NCBI GenBank assembly: GCA_008711295.1
Contig: VUYV01000120.1
Span: 2,676,340 to 2,740,339 of the forward strand
Direction: 5' to 3'
Length of the DNA: 64,000 nucleotides
Origin: Anarhynchus alexandrinus
Lineage: Eukaryota; Chordata; Aves; Charadriiformes; Charadriidae
The notes under the pieces: generated by a model
Told to the model about the DNA's origin: nothing
Seen by the model: the letters and a program-made list of their open reading frames with translations, nothing else
Database searches by the model: none
Position numbers and translations under genes: made by a program
Part shown: positions 1 through 12,300 of the stretch, in pieces
Layout of the letters: each line of letters opens with the position of its first letter
How positions within the stretch are numbered: position 1 is the stretch's first letter

Positions 1-2046
1 AATTTCCACTTAGCATAATGGAGCGTGCATCACAGTTGCATTTCTTATTGGTGCTGCAAATACCAGGAGTGTATTGCTTGCAAAACCTTTTTATTGTGCA
101 GTTCTATATCATTATAGAAAAAATCAATGAACTTGTAATTAAGACTTTAAAAGAAACATAGGCTAGTACCTTAATCCTAGATCAATTTGCTTTTATTTCA
201 TAATAGCATAAAAATTTATCTGCCAAGAGCATTATTAACTAGTTCAGTTTTTGGATATACAGATATAGCATTTAAGAAAAAGTACAATGAAATGATTTAT
301 TGCACAGTCAGCCTGGAATACCTTACATAATGATGGACTTCATTAAGAGAAAGGACTGGAAGATATTGTGTTTGTATTAAAGGCGGGGGGGAGAGGCCCT
401 AGATACAGAAGACATTTCCTGCATCTGAAGTTCTCTTGTCACTGTGGAAATCTGAAGAACATATACTATTGGTATGTGTTTTGCTCAGGAATGTTATAAA
501 TATTTGAGCAAGATCAAACAGAACAGCAAAGGAGCACTGGTTTAGTTGTGTAGGTTTTTAGAAAAATAAACCAGATCCATATCCAGTGAATATGGACTGG
601 CGTCAGACAAAGCTCAGTGCTGGTGGTATTTAGTCTGGTATATTCTGTTAAGCAGCATTACAGAAACCATGCTTTTGAGTACAGAAACCTATTACGTGAT
701 TTCTTCCTTTTAGATGCCCTCCCATATCCTGCCTTCTGGTTTGGGAAGAAACAGCCATCTGCAAGAGATGGAAACCAGGGGATGGGACTTCTCTAAGAAA
801 AGTAGTCCTTATGCAAAGTCTGTTCAGCCCAGTGATGGGATATGGAACTGTTTGGCAGGAACTGGATGTAAAGTTTTTCTTCAAGTTTTAGGTGCCATAT
901 TTTTAAGCCTGACAAGGTTATTTGCAGCTCTCCATTTGGTATTATTTCTACTCTATGCAATAGCCTCTGTTTTCCAATTGTGCTTTTGAGAGCTGAACAT
1001 GGCATTGTGGAGGAGAGGCACTAGTTTGGCCAGTGAATTTTAGTGTCTGAATCCAATTGACAGGCAATACCTGAAATCACAAGACATCTCATTGTTCGCC
1101 TTTGTTCCTGCTTAGGCTTTGTCTTAGCAGACTAATTCCAGCTACTGAGGGGGAGACTATTTGAAAAGCCAGGAGGTTGTCACAGAGAAAGCAAGGCAGT
1201 GCTTCATGCTGAAACAGTGAGTGAGAATCCCAGTGCCCTCTTGGACCATTTTAACATAGTTTGACCCTACAAAATAAGCATCCTGCCTCCTGTCAAAACT
1301 TGGATGTGAGTTAACAAGAAACTCTGAAGGGACTCTCTGCTACATGCATGTCCCTACCGGCGTGTTATACCTAACCTGAAATGAAGCTGTGGCAGATCAT
1401 CCTCTGGGAGCTGGTGCCTTCCAGTGAATATTTTTGCTGTTTCTCGGTATTTTTGCTGGAAGGAACAAGGAGGGAGTGTGGCCTTAGTGTCACAGCAGTC
1501 TCTGCTGGTGACAACCTGTTGCAGCCAGGCTGCCTGTGTCTCTCCGTCCTGGCAGTTTCTGTGGTCTTTTGTTGCTTTGTCAAGATAAATTCACTGCCTT
1601 TCCCCCCTCCTGCCTGCCCATTTTAGCTGTGTAAACTGCATGTTTCAGCTCTGACGTTCTATTTCACTGACTTACAGCCAGAGTAGCAATTAATCCAATG
1701 GGAGATAGGAGTCATTTTAGTTTTTTATTCAGGGTGGTGATAATATAGTGTGGAGCAACTTACAAGACCAGATGAATCCCAAATACCTTTCTTTAACAAA
1801 AGGCACCACCAAGCTACTTGCTTATGTTAGAGAAGGTCACTGTGGTTTGCAAACATTACTAGCAAGTAGCAGGATCTGGTGCTTGGGACCAGTGTGTGGA
1901 AAGGTATTTGGGCACAACATTTCTTCTGATTGCTTGTAGGGGGTAACCCAGCCCTAAACGTCCCCCTCAAGGGCTTGAGGTTATCAATGTGACACACTTA
2001 GGGTGTCCTGTTGCCTAGTCAGCAGCCGAGGCAGGTACCTGAGCGT
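1..2046. other. Unique non-coding sequence
   Basis: AT-rich unique sequence with no recognisable gene, transposon or RNA. Open frames here are short (under 95 codons), overlap on opposite strands and match no family I know, so I treat them as chance. A G run lies near 384-393. The stretch ends at the CR1 3' end. Confidence 0.6.
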
Positions 2047-2047
2047 A

Positions 2048-2267
2048 GAAACATAGAATCATAGAATAGTTTAGGTTGGAAGGGACCTTGAAGATCATCT
2101 AGTTCCAACCCCCCTGCCATGCACAGGAACACCTCCCACTACACCAGGTCCCTCAAAGCCCCATCCAGCCTGGCCTTAAACACCTCTAGGGATGGAGCTT
2201 CCACAATTTCTCCGGGCAACCTGTTCCAGTGCCTTACCACTCTCAGAGTGAAAAATTTCCTGCTAAT
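2048..2267 (-). mobile_element. CR1 LINE 3' fragment (bird type)
   Basis: This is a 5'-truncated CR1 retrotransposon end on the minus strand. On the plus strand it opens with the reverse complement of the CR1 terminal repeat (catagaatcatagaat). The diagnostic 3'-UTR block follows (ggttggaagggacctt, then gatcatctagttccaacccc), and then the antisense of the ORF2 tail ('ccatccagcctggccttaaacacc', 'caacctgttccagtgcctta'). Similarity to the CR1 consensus I know fades at about 2267, which fits the usual 5' truncation of CR1 copies. It carries no functional coding sequence. An older CR1-like fragment lies about 80 bases further on, in the same orientation. Confidence 0.93.
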
Positions 2268-2344
2268 ACCATGTATTCACACATCCTCCATATCCAACTA
2301 GGAAAGAAGTCAGAAACTTAAAAATGAAAAGCCAAGGAAAGAAG

Positions 2345-2770
2345 AGGAGGGTGGTTGTGCTGGACCAAAGGCTTGTCTAGCTCATCATCCTGCCTCTGGT
2401 GGCAGGTGCTCAGGGGAAAGTTGCCCTGGGTCCTCACTGCCCCTTAGCCACCAGTGATGTCTTCATCTTTAATAACTCAGGGTGGATTTTCCTTCCATGA
2501 AGTATTCTAGCAGCTTTTGAACTCTGTGCATCCTTCTGATGTCTGTAGCTCCAGCGGCAGGGTATTACACTGCTTAATTTTAAGCTGTTTTGAGAACTGC
2601 TTTGGTTTGTTTGCTTTAGAGCCTGATGCCGGCAAGGTTCATTTGATGCCCTTTGGCTCTTGGATTGAGAGCAGTGGTGAGCAACGCTCGCCTCCTCTGT
2701 GCTGCTTGTAGTTGTACAGAGTGTGGTCTAAAGCAAAGTACATCACCCTCTTTAGTGTTTCCTGCCAGCA
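2345..2770 (-). mobile_element. Ancient amniote CR1-type LINE fragment
   Basis: This strand-reversed fragment resembles the old CR1 copies common in turtles and crocodilians rather than the young bird subfamilies. On the plus strand it shows 'ggaccaaaggcttgtctagc', then 'atcctgcctctgg', then 'ccatgaagtattctagc', then 'ttttgaactctgtgcatcc', then 'ggcagggtattacac'. These parts keep the order of the antisense of the old CR1 3'-UTR and ORF2 tail. The similarity is recalled from the family consensus, not computed. It is heavily diverged, so it is old. No open frame is preserved. The right edge, near 2770, is uncertain. Confidence 0.75.
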
Positions 2771-5700
2771 AACATCTTGCTCCTCTCAGGGAGGTTGGGG
2801 TTTTACTCTGAGTTGCAAATAGATTCCACTTTCTGCTCAGGAGTCAAAATGTTGAATGTGGTGTGGATGTCAGCAGGAGCAAAAGCATTTTCCTTCTGTA
2901 TGTGTAGATGTATTGATTGCACCAGTCCTACCTTTTCAAATAGGTCTGCAATTAGAGCCAGAGTCCAGGAGGTGCTCACCTTTGCTTTCTTTACATCTCC
3001 TGCCAAAGAGATATTTAGACCTGTTTTTTCAAAACGGCATAATGTGAAAATATAGAGCTAAAGGGCTATTTTGAGTTAGACTTCTTACTGACTTATGGTG
3101 AAATTGTCCCATTTGTGCAGAAGAATTAAATATCAGTTGGCCAAATCCCAAAATAGTCTGTGGTTTCAGAGGGAAGTCTGGGCACCAGTGGCGCAGAGGA
3201 AGATCTCTGGATTTGGGTTTGTGCTCCAGTTAATGTCAGGTTTTATCTTGCACGCATTACTCTGCCTGTACACCTTGTCTTCTTCTGTGTGGCATCAGAA
3301 CAGGGAAAACATCAGAGATCCACAGCAGACAGAGAACCAGTTTCCATATGATTTCGGTTATAATCTAAAAGTGGAAAAGCTCTGGATTTTTGGATAGTCC
3401 TTTGGCAAGACTGAACCCAGCTGGGAATGGGCTGGTTAACATGCAGACAGTGATGATAAAACTTCTGTCTTCCAGAAGGTGAACTTTTTCCTATGCTGAT
3501 TTCCAAATATAGTTTTGATTCAAATGGATGCATGGTGATTTTTATCAATTGTACTCTCAGTGTATTTCTGGTGTGGATACAGTATCACAGGTAAAGAACC
3601 ACAGTAGTAACGAAAGGAAGGAATTGACTTCCATTGGACAGACAGATAGATAGATAGCTTCCCTCTTGCTTCTTATGACTATAGCTTAAAGACTGTTGTC
3701 CTATGGAGAGTACTTTGGTGGCTAACAAGATAGAAACAGCAGGTGAAGCTTTTCATTTTTTAGAAATATTTCTGATATTCCCCAAATCAGTGTCTCTCTC
3801 AGTGTCCTGGTGTCTAATAAGAAGGGAGATCACGTTAAGGCAGTAATGTTTTGGGATCTTCTGTGTTATTGCAGCATGTTACTGTTGAAACTGTAGGAAT
3901 CTCAGTATGTTTTGAGATCTCTTACTCCTGTAACAAATTGACTGAGGGGTTCAAAACTTTTTTTGGGAGTTATGTATGTACACACACTGCCAAGTGGCAT
4001 CTGTTGTGTAAGTTTAATTCTGTTTGGAAGTGAAGGCAAAAATGGGCAATGGTGACTGAGAAATGCTTGTCTTCCAAAATTGAATGAATGATGGGGTTTG
4101 CATTTGAAATACGAAAATTAAATCACTGCTGGAGTAGAGAAGACATTGCTGTCAAAAGCATATGCTTTGGGACCATGTCTAGAGAAAAAATGGCAGTTTT
4201 TGTGAATCTCTGGCTTGTGTTAACAAAACCAGTCTATTGTAGATGGATTGAACTCCTTTACAGGATGTGCTGTGGGGATGATAAAATCTCTTTGAGATCA
4301 GAGGAGGAACAGCACAGGACCTTGGTGTGCTCACAAGCAGCCAGTTTGGGTGCTGCTGTGTTCTTAAATTGATTTTCTGGCAGGTAAAGAGAAAAATGAT
4401 ATATTTTTTTATTGAAAACATATTGAGTTATAAAAATAGTTGTGCCTTGCATTTAGAAATGTAATAAGTTTAAATTCCATAGGTGCGAGACTTTCTCCCC
4501 TCATGTTATCTGACATGTTTGGCAATAACCTGCAGTGCTATGCTGTCTGTGTCATACTGTTGGAAACGTGCAGGATGATAAAGTCTGATATTCGGTCACC
4601 TGGTTCTGCTCTTCTTTATTAGAACTGATATGATACAGAGACTGTAAGTAACAGAAAGCTTCTCTTAGACTTCAAAAGGCACAAGATCAGATTTAGTGAT
4701 GAATACAATACTATACAAACAGGTCCCTTGCAGAGGTGGGGGGAGGGGGGAATTGATTTACCTATTGCCTGAGCATGGGAGGATCCAGGCTTGAGTTTAG
4801 TTTTCAAAACAGAAGATCAGTGTTTTACCAGATTGCTGCTCAGGATCTGATCTGAGCTCACAACAGGCTATTCGAAACACTCATTGCCTTAATGTTGGAA
4901 TTCTCTAATATTTTAGCCACCTCTCTATGTGGTTCACACAATAACAGCTGCCTGTCAATAATAAAGGCTCTTCCTGGAATCTGCCAAACAAAAATGCTAT
5001 ACTTTTCTGTAGTAACTTCCTGTGGTATGAACGATAGTTTGTATATCTGAAAAGTAGTTTTAGAGGGCTGCTGTCTCCGGCTCAGCTTTGGGGTGCTGGG
5101 TTCAGAGTTGTTTTTAAAATTTATAGTCCACTTTGACTTGACTACACTTCTGGGATGGCCTTTCTGGCATCCCTCAGCATGGGAATGACAGAAATAAAAA
5201 CATCCCTTTTTTCCCCCCACCGATTTCAAATACTTCAGAACTGCTGATTGCAGCACTGCCTGAACAGCAGGCGTTTTTTCTGCATGTTGCTTTTATCCAA
5301 AGTTTAGATTAAAAGCACAAAGAGCAGAGAGTAGCTCATGCAGGTACAATGAGCAGCAGTTTACCCATGTTTCTCTGCTGTGGCGGCGCAGGTACTTTTG
5401 TGTCTTATTTAACTGGTTCCTGGTTGCAGTCCATACAGTGGAAACAGTGGAAAATGCATATGTTTCAGTAAATGCAATGAACTTTGCTTTGCTGTTCACG
5501 TTGTGGTCCTGCCCACAGGGTGTCCTAAGAAGGCCAGCACTTGTGCTGCTAAGGGCATGCCAGGTGTCACTTGGAGGAACAGCAGCTCCTGGAGCAAGCC
5601 AGAGCCCTGGAATGGAGAGCCAAAGCATAGGTGGGTTTGGGGGAGGGGAAAAGAGCAATGAAATTGGGCACTACTTGGAGCACCCAAAGAGACCTGTCAG

Positions 5701-6137
5701 GCCACAAACCTAACTCCCAAGTTTTCTTGATACTCTGCATTCCCCTGTGATAGTGTTGTGTCTTGTGGTTTCATGGCCCAATATTAGTTTCTCTTCTGCC
5801 CATTAGCAAGTGTGTGTGATTATCATCACTTGGGCAGGTCTGTATGGTTTGAGAAGGAGGAAAAGTGATGCTACCAGCAGGACAGGACCTTTGGATTAGC
5901 AGAGCCTGACACAGAGAGCTTTCTCCTGCAAGATGGCTCAGTCCTGTCATCCGCTCGGCATGCTGGAGTCCTTCCTTGCCTCTGAGCACATTACCTGCCC
6001 CAACTGGTAGAGGACACTGCAGATTGTTTAGGAATTTTCCTTGGCCACCTGAAAAGCCTGTCAGCAAACCTTGGGGATATATGTACCGTGATCTGAAGAG
6101 ACTGGGCTGCCCTGTTTCTGTAAGCCCTACATTGAAA
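2771..6137. other. Unique non-coding sequence
   Basis: No gene, RNA or transposon recognised. The only simple repeat of note is the GACA/GATA tract near 3.64 kb. A G-rich run occurs at about 4737-4751. Several overlapping open frames of 90-130 codons on both strands at 4.86-5.7 kb show no known domain, no plausible splice context and no consistent codon bias, so I do not call them genes. Confidence 0.55.
3637..3657. repeat. Short GACA/GATA microsatellite
   Basis: Tandem GACA units (two) run into GATA units (three and a half). It is an ordinary tetranucleotide microsatellite and too short to suggest function. Confidence 0.85.
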
Positions 6138-6368
6138 GCGGGTTGCTGAAGGACGCATCTTGCTCTCGGTACTCTACGCGTGACTGATCCAGAAAAGGAT
6201 GGTTTTGTTGAGACTTGAGTATTTCTGAAGGAAGGGGTGCGTATGCATGTGTGCGGGGAATAAAAAAAGAAACATTAGCGCGTTCTGACGGAGTCACGTC
6301 CCCACTTAACTTAATGACAGACACCCACCGACTTCACAGGGGTCAAGTTTTCAGTATCCTGTGTGCGG
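6138..6368. promoter_or_regulatory. CpG-enriched patch
   Basis: I count about 13 CpG dinucleotides in 230 bases, against sparse CpG in the flanks, including ACGCG near 6176 and GCGCG near 6278. No TATA box or coding exon is evident. It could be a small unmethylated regulatory element or an exon of an unannotated transcript. It could also be chance or the remains of a GC-richer ancestral segment. The call rests on composition only. Confidence 0.25.
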
Positions 6369-9300
6369 GGGATCTGTCAGTAATGCTATCCTTGTTATAG
6401 CAATAGCTGAACTCCTGTTAGCATAACAAGCTACAGGGAACTGCCAGTTAGCAGCTCTGTCACTTACGCTCCCTAATGTGAACGTTTGCATTCGATTGCT
6501 ATCTTAGTTAGCCAAAAAGTCTTCATGTTCCCGGAACGTCCCTGGAATTGTCTTAGTGCTAAAAGGCAATGAGGGAAGAGTCCTTTCAAACTGGGCAGCT
6601 ACAGTCTCATGTCCTTGTCTTGGGTCTCATCTCACCTGAAGATCACCTTACCTCTGCCACCTCTCCTGCCTTACCTCTCCCCCTAGACCCTGTACGGATG
6701 GAGCCACCTCTGACTCTCATACTGCAGTCCAACCCTTCCCAGGCTTGGCTCTGTCTCAGAGAGAAGTCTTCTGGTCTCTGGTCCAGTAGAGGAAAATAAG
6801 CAAGGGCTGAGAAATTGCTAGCGTGACCCTTGGGAAAGAATGAACAAGATGGCAACAGCAGTTTAACACTGACTTCGTACTCAATGAACAGAAACTTTAG
6901 AGATGTAAAGACCCTCTGGATAATTAGCTGTGCTCAAACCATTTTCTGAAGATGTCTGTTCAAACAAATGTCTAATGAGGATGGTTTCACCTATGCACAG
7001 GTGCTTTTTTGACATTGTACTCTTCAGTGCTTAGCTGGGTTTAGTCCTTCTGGGCCCCTCTTTGTGCTTGGTGCCATACAGACAAAAAGTCTCTGTCTCC
7101 GAGTTATGAGTAGGAACTAGATCTAACTCAAGAACAGCTCATCCTCCAAATAATGACAAAATAAAGTGTGCTTGAAGAGTTACATCCAATATAAAAGTGT
7201 TAATTCCTTCATCGGTGGCTCTCAGACTCACTAATATCTGCATGCAGGATATTTTTGGCTGAAGGTTCAGAATTGTCACTGAAAACAACAAAATCTCTCA
7301 TGTTTCTGTTCTCAAATATCTGATTCTCGCACTTCCTTTGCAATCTATTTGAAATATGCTGGTTGATTTCCTAGGACAATTTGTGTCTGTTTTCTGACTT
7401 TCTGGTCAACATCTTGATAGATTTCCAGATGATGTGATACATTTTGGGACTCAAAGTTGTTTTATTTTCTGCTTACGGGGAATCTCTTGACTAAACTATT
7501 GTGGCACTGCAAGCTTGAAGAGGACTGGATGTTTTTATTCTTTGCACTTGTGCAACTTCTGACATTGGTAAAATTCTCCTCATTTTATAACTGCAGAGTG
7601 TTGCCAATAAAAAGGTAGTGATTTGAGCCAGAAATAGCATTTTGGAAACTTTCATTTCTTCAATTGGAAAGATATTTCTATTCCTGTTGTGAACGTTCTT
7701 CTGCTCTATAAATCTTCTGCTTTAAACTGAAAGCTTTTCAGCGGGTACTTTTTGGGTCCCACGTTATGCTTTGTCTCCCATGTTCTTACTTCTGCATTTT
7801 CTGTGTTCTTTTAATTGACTTTGTATGCATAGCAATACCCTATTTTTCACCAGCTTTGCCCAACATGCTATGCAAGTGCTGCAAAGGTTTCTCACCTCCT
7901 ATTGAAGTTTTAGATCTGTGCTCTACAGATAATCTGAAGTCAGCTTTTCCAGGCTCCTACAGGACATTTTCAATTGAAGTCCATTCCAGTTTCTTTTAAT
8001 TGGGCATCTCTGGCACACTGTCTGCTCTAACACCCAAGACAGACACAGGCACCTTGGTTCAGGAGAGCAATTCACATTTCTCACATCCTGGAGATGTCTC
8101 CATCGTATTGTTGTCTGTGTGCATTTGTTGGGGGAGGGGGGTTCTGTTCATCCTTTGTGATATACAAATGATACACAAATTATAGATATTGGAGAAAATC
8201 ACATAGAGATGTTTTAACTAGAATAATATTGCAACTTGGGAGCATGTAGCTTTTCTTCTTATCAAGAAGAAATCAAAGGCTGATCTTATAGTGGTAACTT
8301 CAGGTTGATGCGGGGAAATATGTGAAGAAGGGATTGATTCTTAGAATTTCACAAGGCTAATCTTACTGGAGATTGGGATATGTAATTGAAAACTGGCAAA
8401 ACATTTGATGAACAAATTATAACTGTTTCTCTCAGGAGATGGGTGAATTTACAGGGGAGAAACAAGAAGTTATTCCTAGCTTGCTGATTTTAACCAAAAA
8501 TCTTTACAAGGTTAAGAAAAGCAGAGGCTTAATATTGGTATGACATGCAATACATGGCAAAAGTAAGTTGCCCTTGACATGGCTAATGTCTGAGTAAATA
8601 ATTAATGTCTGATTTATTAATTAGGGAATAGAATCAGAGAGACTGTGAAGTGACAGGTCTGGAATGCAGATAACTTTTTCCAAAATACCAGCTTGTTTAA
8701 ACTGGAGTCCTTTTTGACTAGATGAAGGAACTTGGTAATATACAAGATATTGTGCAATATTTTTAAATTACAGAATATTGCTGTAATTAAGTAAACATAA
8801 TTCAATATTACTGTGACATAAACTAATGCACTTACCTCAACCAGTTAACTACTCCATATTTGTCAGATTATGTGCACAATACATAGTTAATAAGTATATG
8901 TGAAGATGAAAAGGGGTTTTGGAGCTCTTTCTGAAGATGCTGTGGCACCTTGCCTGCTACTAATCTTGTTTCTAACACACTGGGGTTTAGGCTGGAGTTA
9001 GTTTAAACAAATTCTTGTGATGATGATTAATTCAGTTTGTTTGGTTTATGTGAATACACTTCTTTATAACAATTTTGGTCCTTCTTAACAGTTAAGGGGT
9101 TATCAGTCTGAGAAATAAGCTAATAAACTGAAGAAATAATTAGATCTTACTAAGCAGACAGATGGCAGGGTTGTGTCCTTTGATGCCAAGAATGCCAAAA
9201 AAGCTTGTCTATTTTCCCAATTAGATTGTTTCATCTAATAACTAAAAAAATACAAAAATAAACCAAATGAACAAACACCAACAAAAACCCCAAACCAAAC

Positions 9301-12300
9301 AAACCCCAGTATAAGTCTTGTTTCTTCAGCTATAGGCAATCCTTGCTGTAGCAACATTTTTACCTTGGTATAAAGCCTGATAAAGCTATTAGTGGGTTCC
9401 TCAGGCTCAAGCCCAACAAAATACTGCTGTGCTGTTAAAAAAAAAATATCATTTTTAGGAACTAGGTCTGGCATTGGAAGGCAAGGAAGAGAATATGGAC
9501 TGATTGAGCAAACACACAAAGTACTAGAATAGCAGCAGAAAGACACTCGCATTTGTACTGGATTTGGGTATGCCAAGTTCACAAGGGCACATCAGGTGGG
9601 AGAGTGCCATAGGAAAGTTCAGAGGCAGCACTACCAATGCAGGAGAGGACAGGAAGGTTCCTGGCCTTCTTGGTGTAATGAGAGTCGAGTACAAACAGGG
9701 TTGGAAAGATCTAAGCAGCACCAAAGAAGTGATAGCAATTTTCTTATTGCTAAATGGTGAAGGGCAATATATTGGCTTTTAAAATGGGATATTGGCCAGT
9801 TGCTTGCAAGTCTTTGCCAGCAATGCGATGGTCAGAAGAAGGGCTGTGCAGAAGAAGCATTCATCAGTGTAGCAATGAGACTTTTCGGATGTGTTTGCTG
9901 AATGACATATGACACGGTACTGACAGCTTTTCTCTCTGCCTTGGTAGAAGGCAGCAGACTTCAAGCCAGACTGCAGGACGGGACCACAAAAAATGTGGAA
10001 TAAGGGCCTAACAATGCCGCATCCCAAAATGCAGGATAAAACAGTGGTACCTAATCCACGGAGTGCTCTTGGTCATTAGCTGAGGTTCAGAGGGAAGTAA
10101 AAGGCTGCCATTGAGAAGGAAACATGGGAATGTTTAATCCTTCATAGCTGTCATTTATAGCCATAAGAAACTATATTCTCTGTGAATTCAGGAGACTTCA
10201 AGAGCTGATAGATGTATAATCATATGACGTTAGAGCTTTACATACCAAATTACATGCATTTACAATATTTGTCATGTTTTGTTCTCTATATAGTAGTAAA
10301 TTCTTCATTGTAGAACAGCTTATCAAACCTTTCAATCACTAAAATAATTCCTTACTCACTTCTGAAATGTTCCATAATGGCTATAAAGAAGAGAAAATAG
10401 AAAAAAAAATCTTTACCTTCTTAAAATAACTCAGAATGTAAGAGAAGTCTTTGAGCTCAGTATTGTGATTCCTGTTCTCTGCCTTACTTTTGCTAATCCT
10501 GTTATTGACCGGGTATAATGGGCTCACTTTATGCTTTATACAAATAGATTCAAGAAGCCATCTGGCTCGAGACTCAGTCTTTTGTTTTACCAGGAGCTCC
10601 ATTATTGGATCTCACAAGGCTCACTTAATGGTAAATGACATTTTTAATTGCTGTGGTGACTACTGTTCTATAGAAAAGGGGTATATTGATAGATTTAATC
10701 CAGTTCATCACAATTCCTCTTGCCATACCAGGTTTTGAAATTATAGTGAAGGTCTTAAAATATATAAGCAGTTATGGAGGGTTGTGGGCAACCACAAAGT
10801 CTGTTCTCTTTCTGAGAATGTGGCCTCTTTAGGCTTCATTCGAAGTTGATGGCGAGAGACACGATCCTCTGAGGCTGGATCAGGACATCAGAAATAGGTT
10901 CCTGGACTGTCTCTTGCTCTCTACACGAACATGTTTCTCTACACTGACTATAGAGGAATCTTGGGAGCCTTGTCTCCTTATGTTAACATGAGCCTTTGAG
11001 TCACTGCTGAAGATTTTATAACCTTTTTCTTCTAATGAGGTCCATTAGTGTAATTTAAATCTCATTAAGCTAATTGTACTCTGTTAGACTACCCATCTCT
11101 GAAAATATGTTTAAAAAACACGAGGGATGTTTAACACAGTAATGTGCTATATGTAATACTCAATTAATATTTGAGTAAATTTTCCTTGCAGTTATGCTTA
11201 TATCTGAAGCAGTCAGGCTAACTGAAGGGATATTCCCCACAAAACATCAGGAAATTATTGTGAAGTAACTGTCTTTTTCTATCAAATACATCGGTACTTT
11301 TCCTAGAAAGCTAACCCTTTAAAGTGACGGAAAGATTAAATGATGTTCTTAGAATATTTTCATTCAGGGTATGGATCTGTATATCCAAGTTTTGCCATCT
11401 ATCGGTACTATTTAAAACACAAATCAAAGTGCCCTGGCTTCTGGGGTCCCTCCCAGGTGCATTGAGACGAATGCTGTTGGCTCCCTGTGAAGGAGTGCTT
11501 ACCACTTCCCTTCTTAAGATTGCATTTCTTTAAGAGGTCTTTGAAAACAGAGGCATCCCAAATCCCCACTCAGGCTTGGAAAAATCTTGGCTACCGTCTA
11601 AGGCTATAAGACAGAAATAGCAGCGTCTGCTCTCCTGTGTTAGAAAGCTATTTGACACATTTGTGTTACTGAGAAAACTTCTCAGATCTTTGTTTCCCCA
11701 AAGAAACCTCAGGCTCCAGCCTTGAGTGAACGCCTGCTCGAAAAGGTTGGCTTGGCTTGCTGCAGGCAATTAGACTTGGTGCATTTCTGACACCAGGGAA
11801 GGAAGGCTTGCGAAGTTGGGGGGTCCTTCGGTGACTTTTGCCAGAAATATGCTGGTCTAAGCAGGGCAAATCCAGCCAGCTCTGCTGTGATTGGGGAACG
11901 AAGCAATCTCTCAAGTATGCAGATCTTATTTCACATAGGGTTTTGTAGGTCAGAGCTTAAATCTGAGCCCTCGCAAAAGCTGTGGTTCTGACTGGGAGCA
12001 TACTGGGACTGTGTGTTCACAGACTCCAGCTGGTGAGGGAATAGGATTCCTCCTTTACCACCTCGTTCTTCTGGTGCATATCTGTGATCTGGCCCACTGG
12101 GACCAGTACACAGAAATAATGTGTCTAGACATGGTAGTGGGTGGAGATTCAGCTAATGAGGTGCAAATAGGAATCAGCGTCTTTATTGCTTGATTACAAA
12201 CAGAAATACTTCAGTTTTTCATGTTTAAGTTATTGCTTCCCCATTCCAGCTCACCTGCATTGCTATTAAGACCTCTATGAATATTCATGGGGATCTCAAA

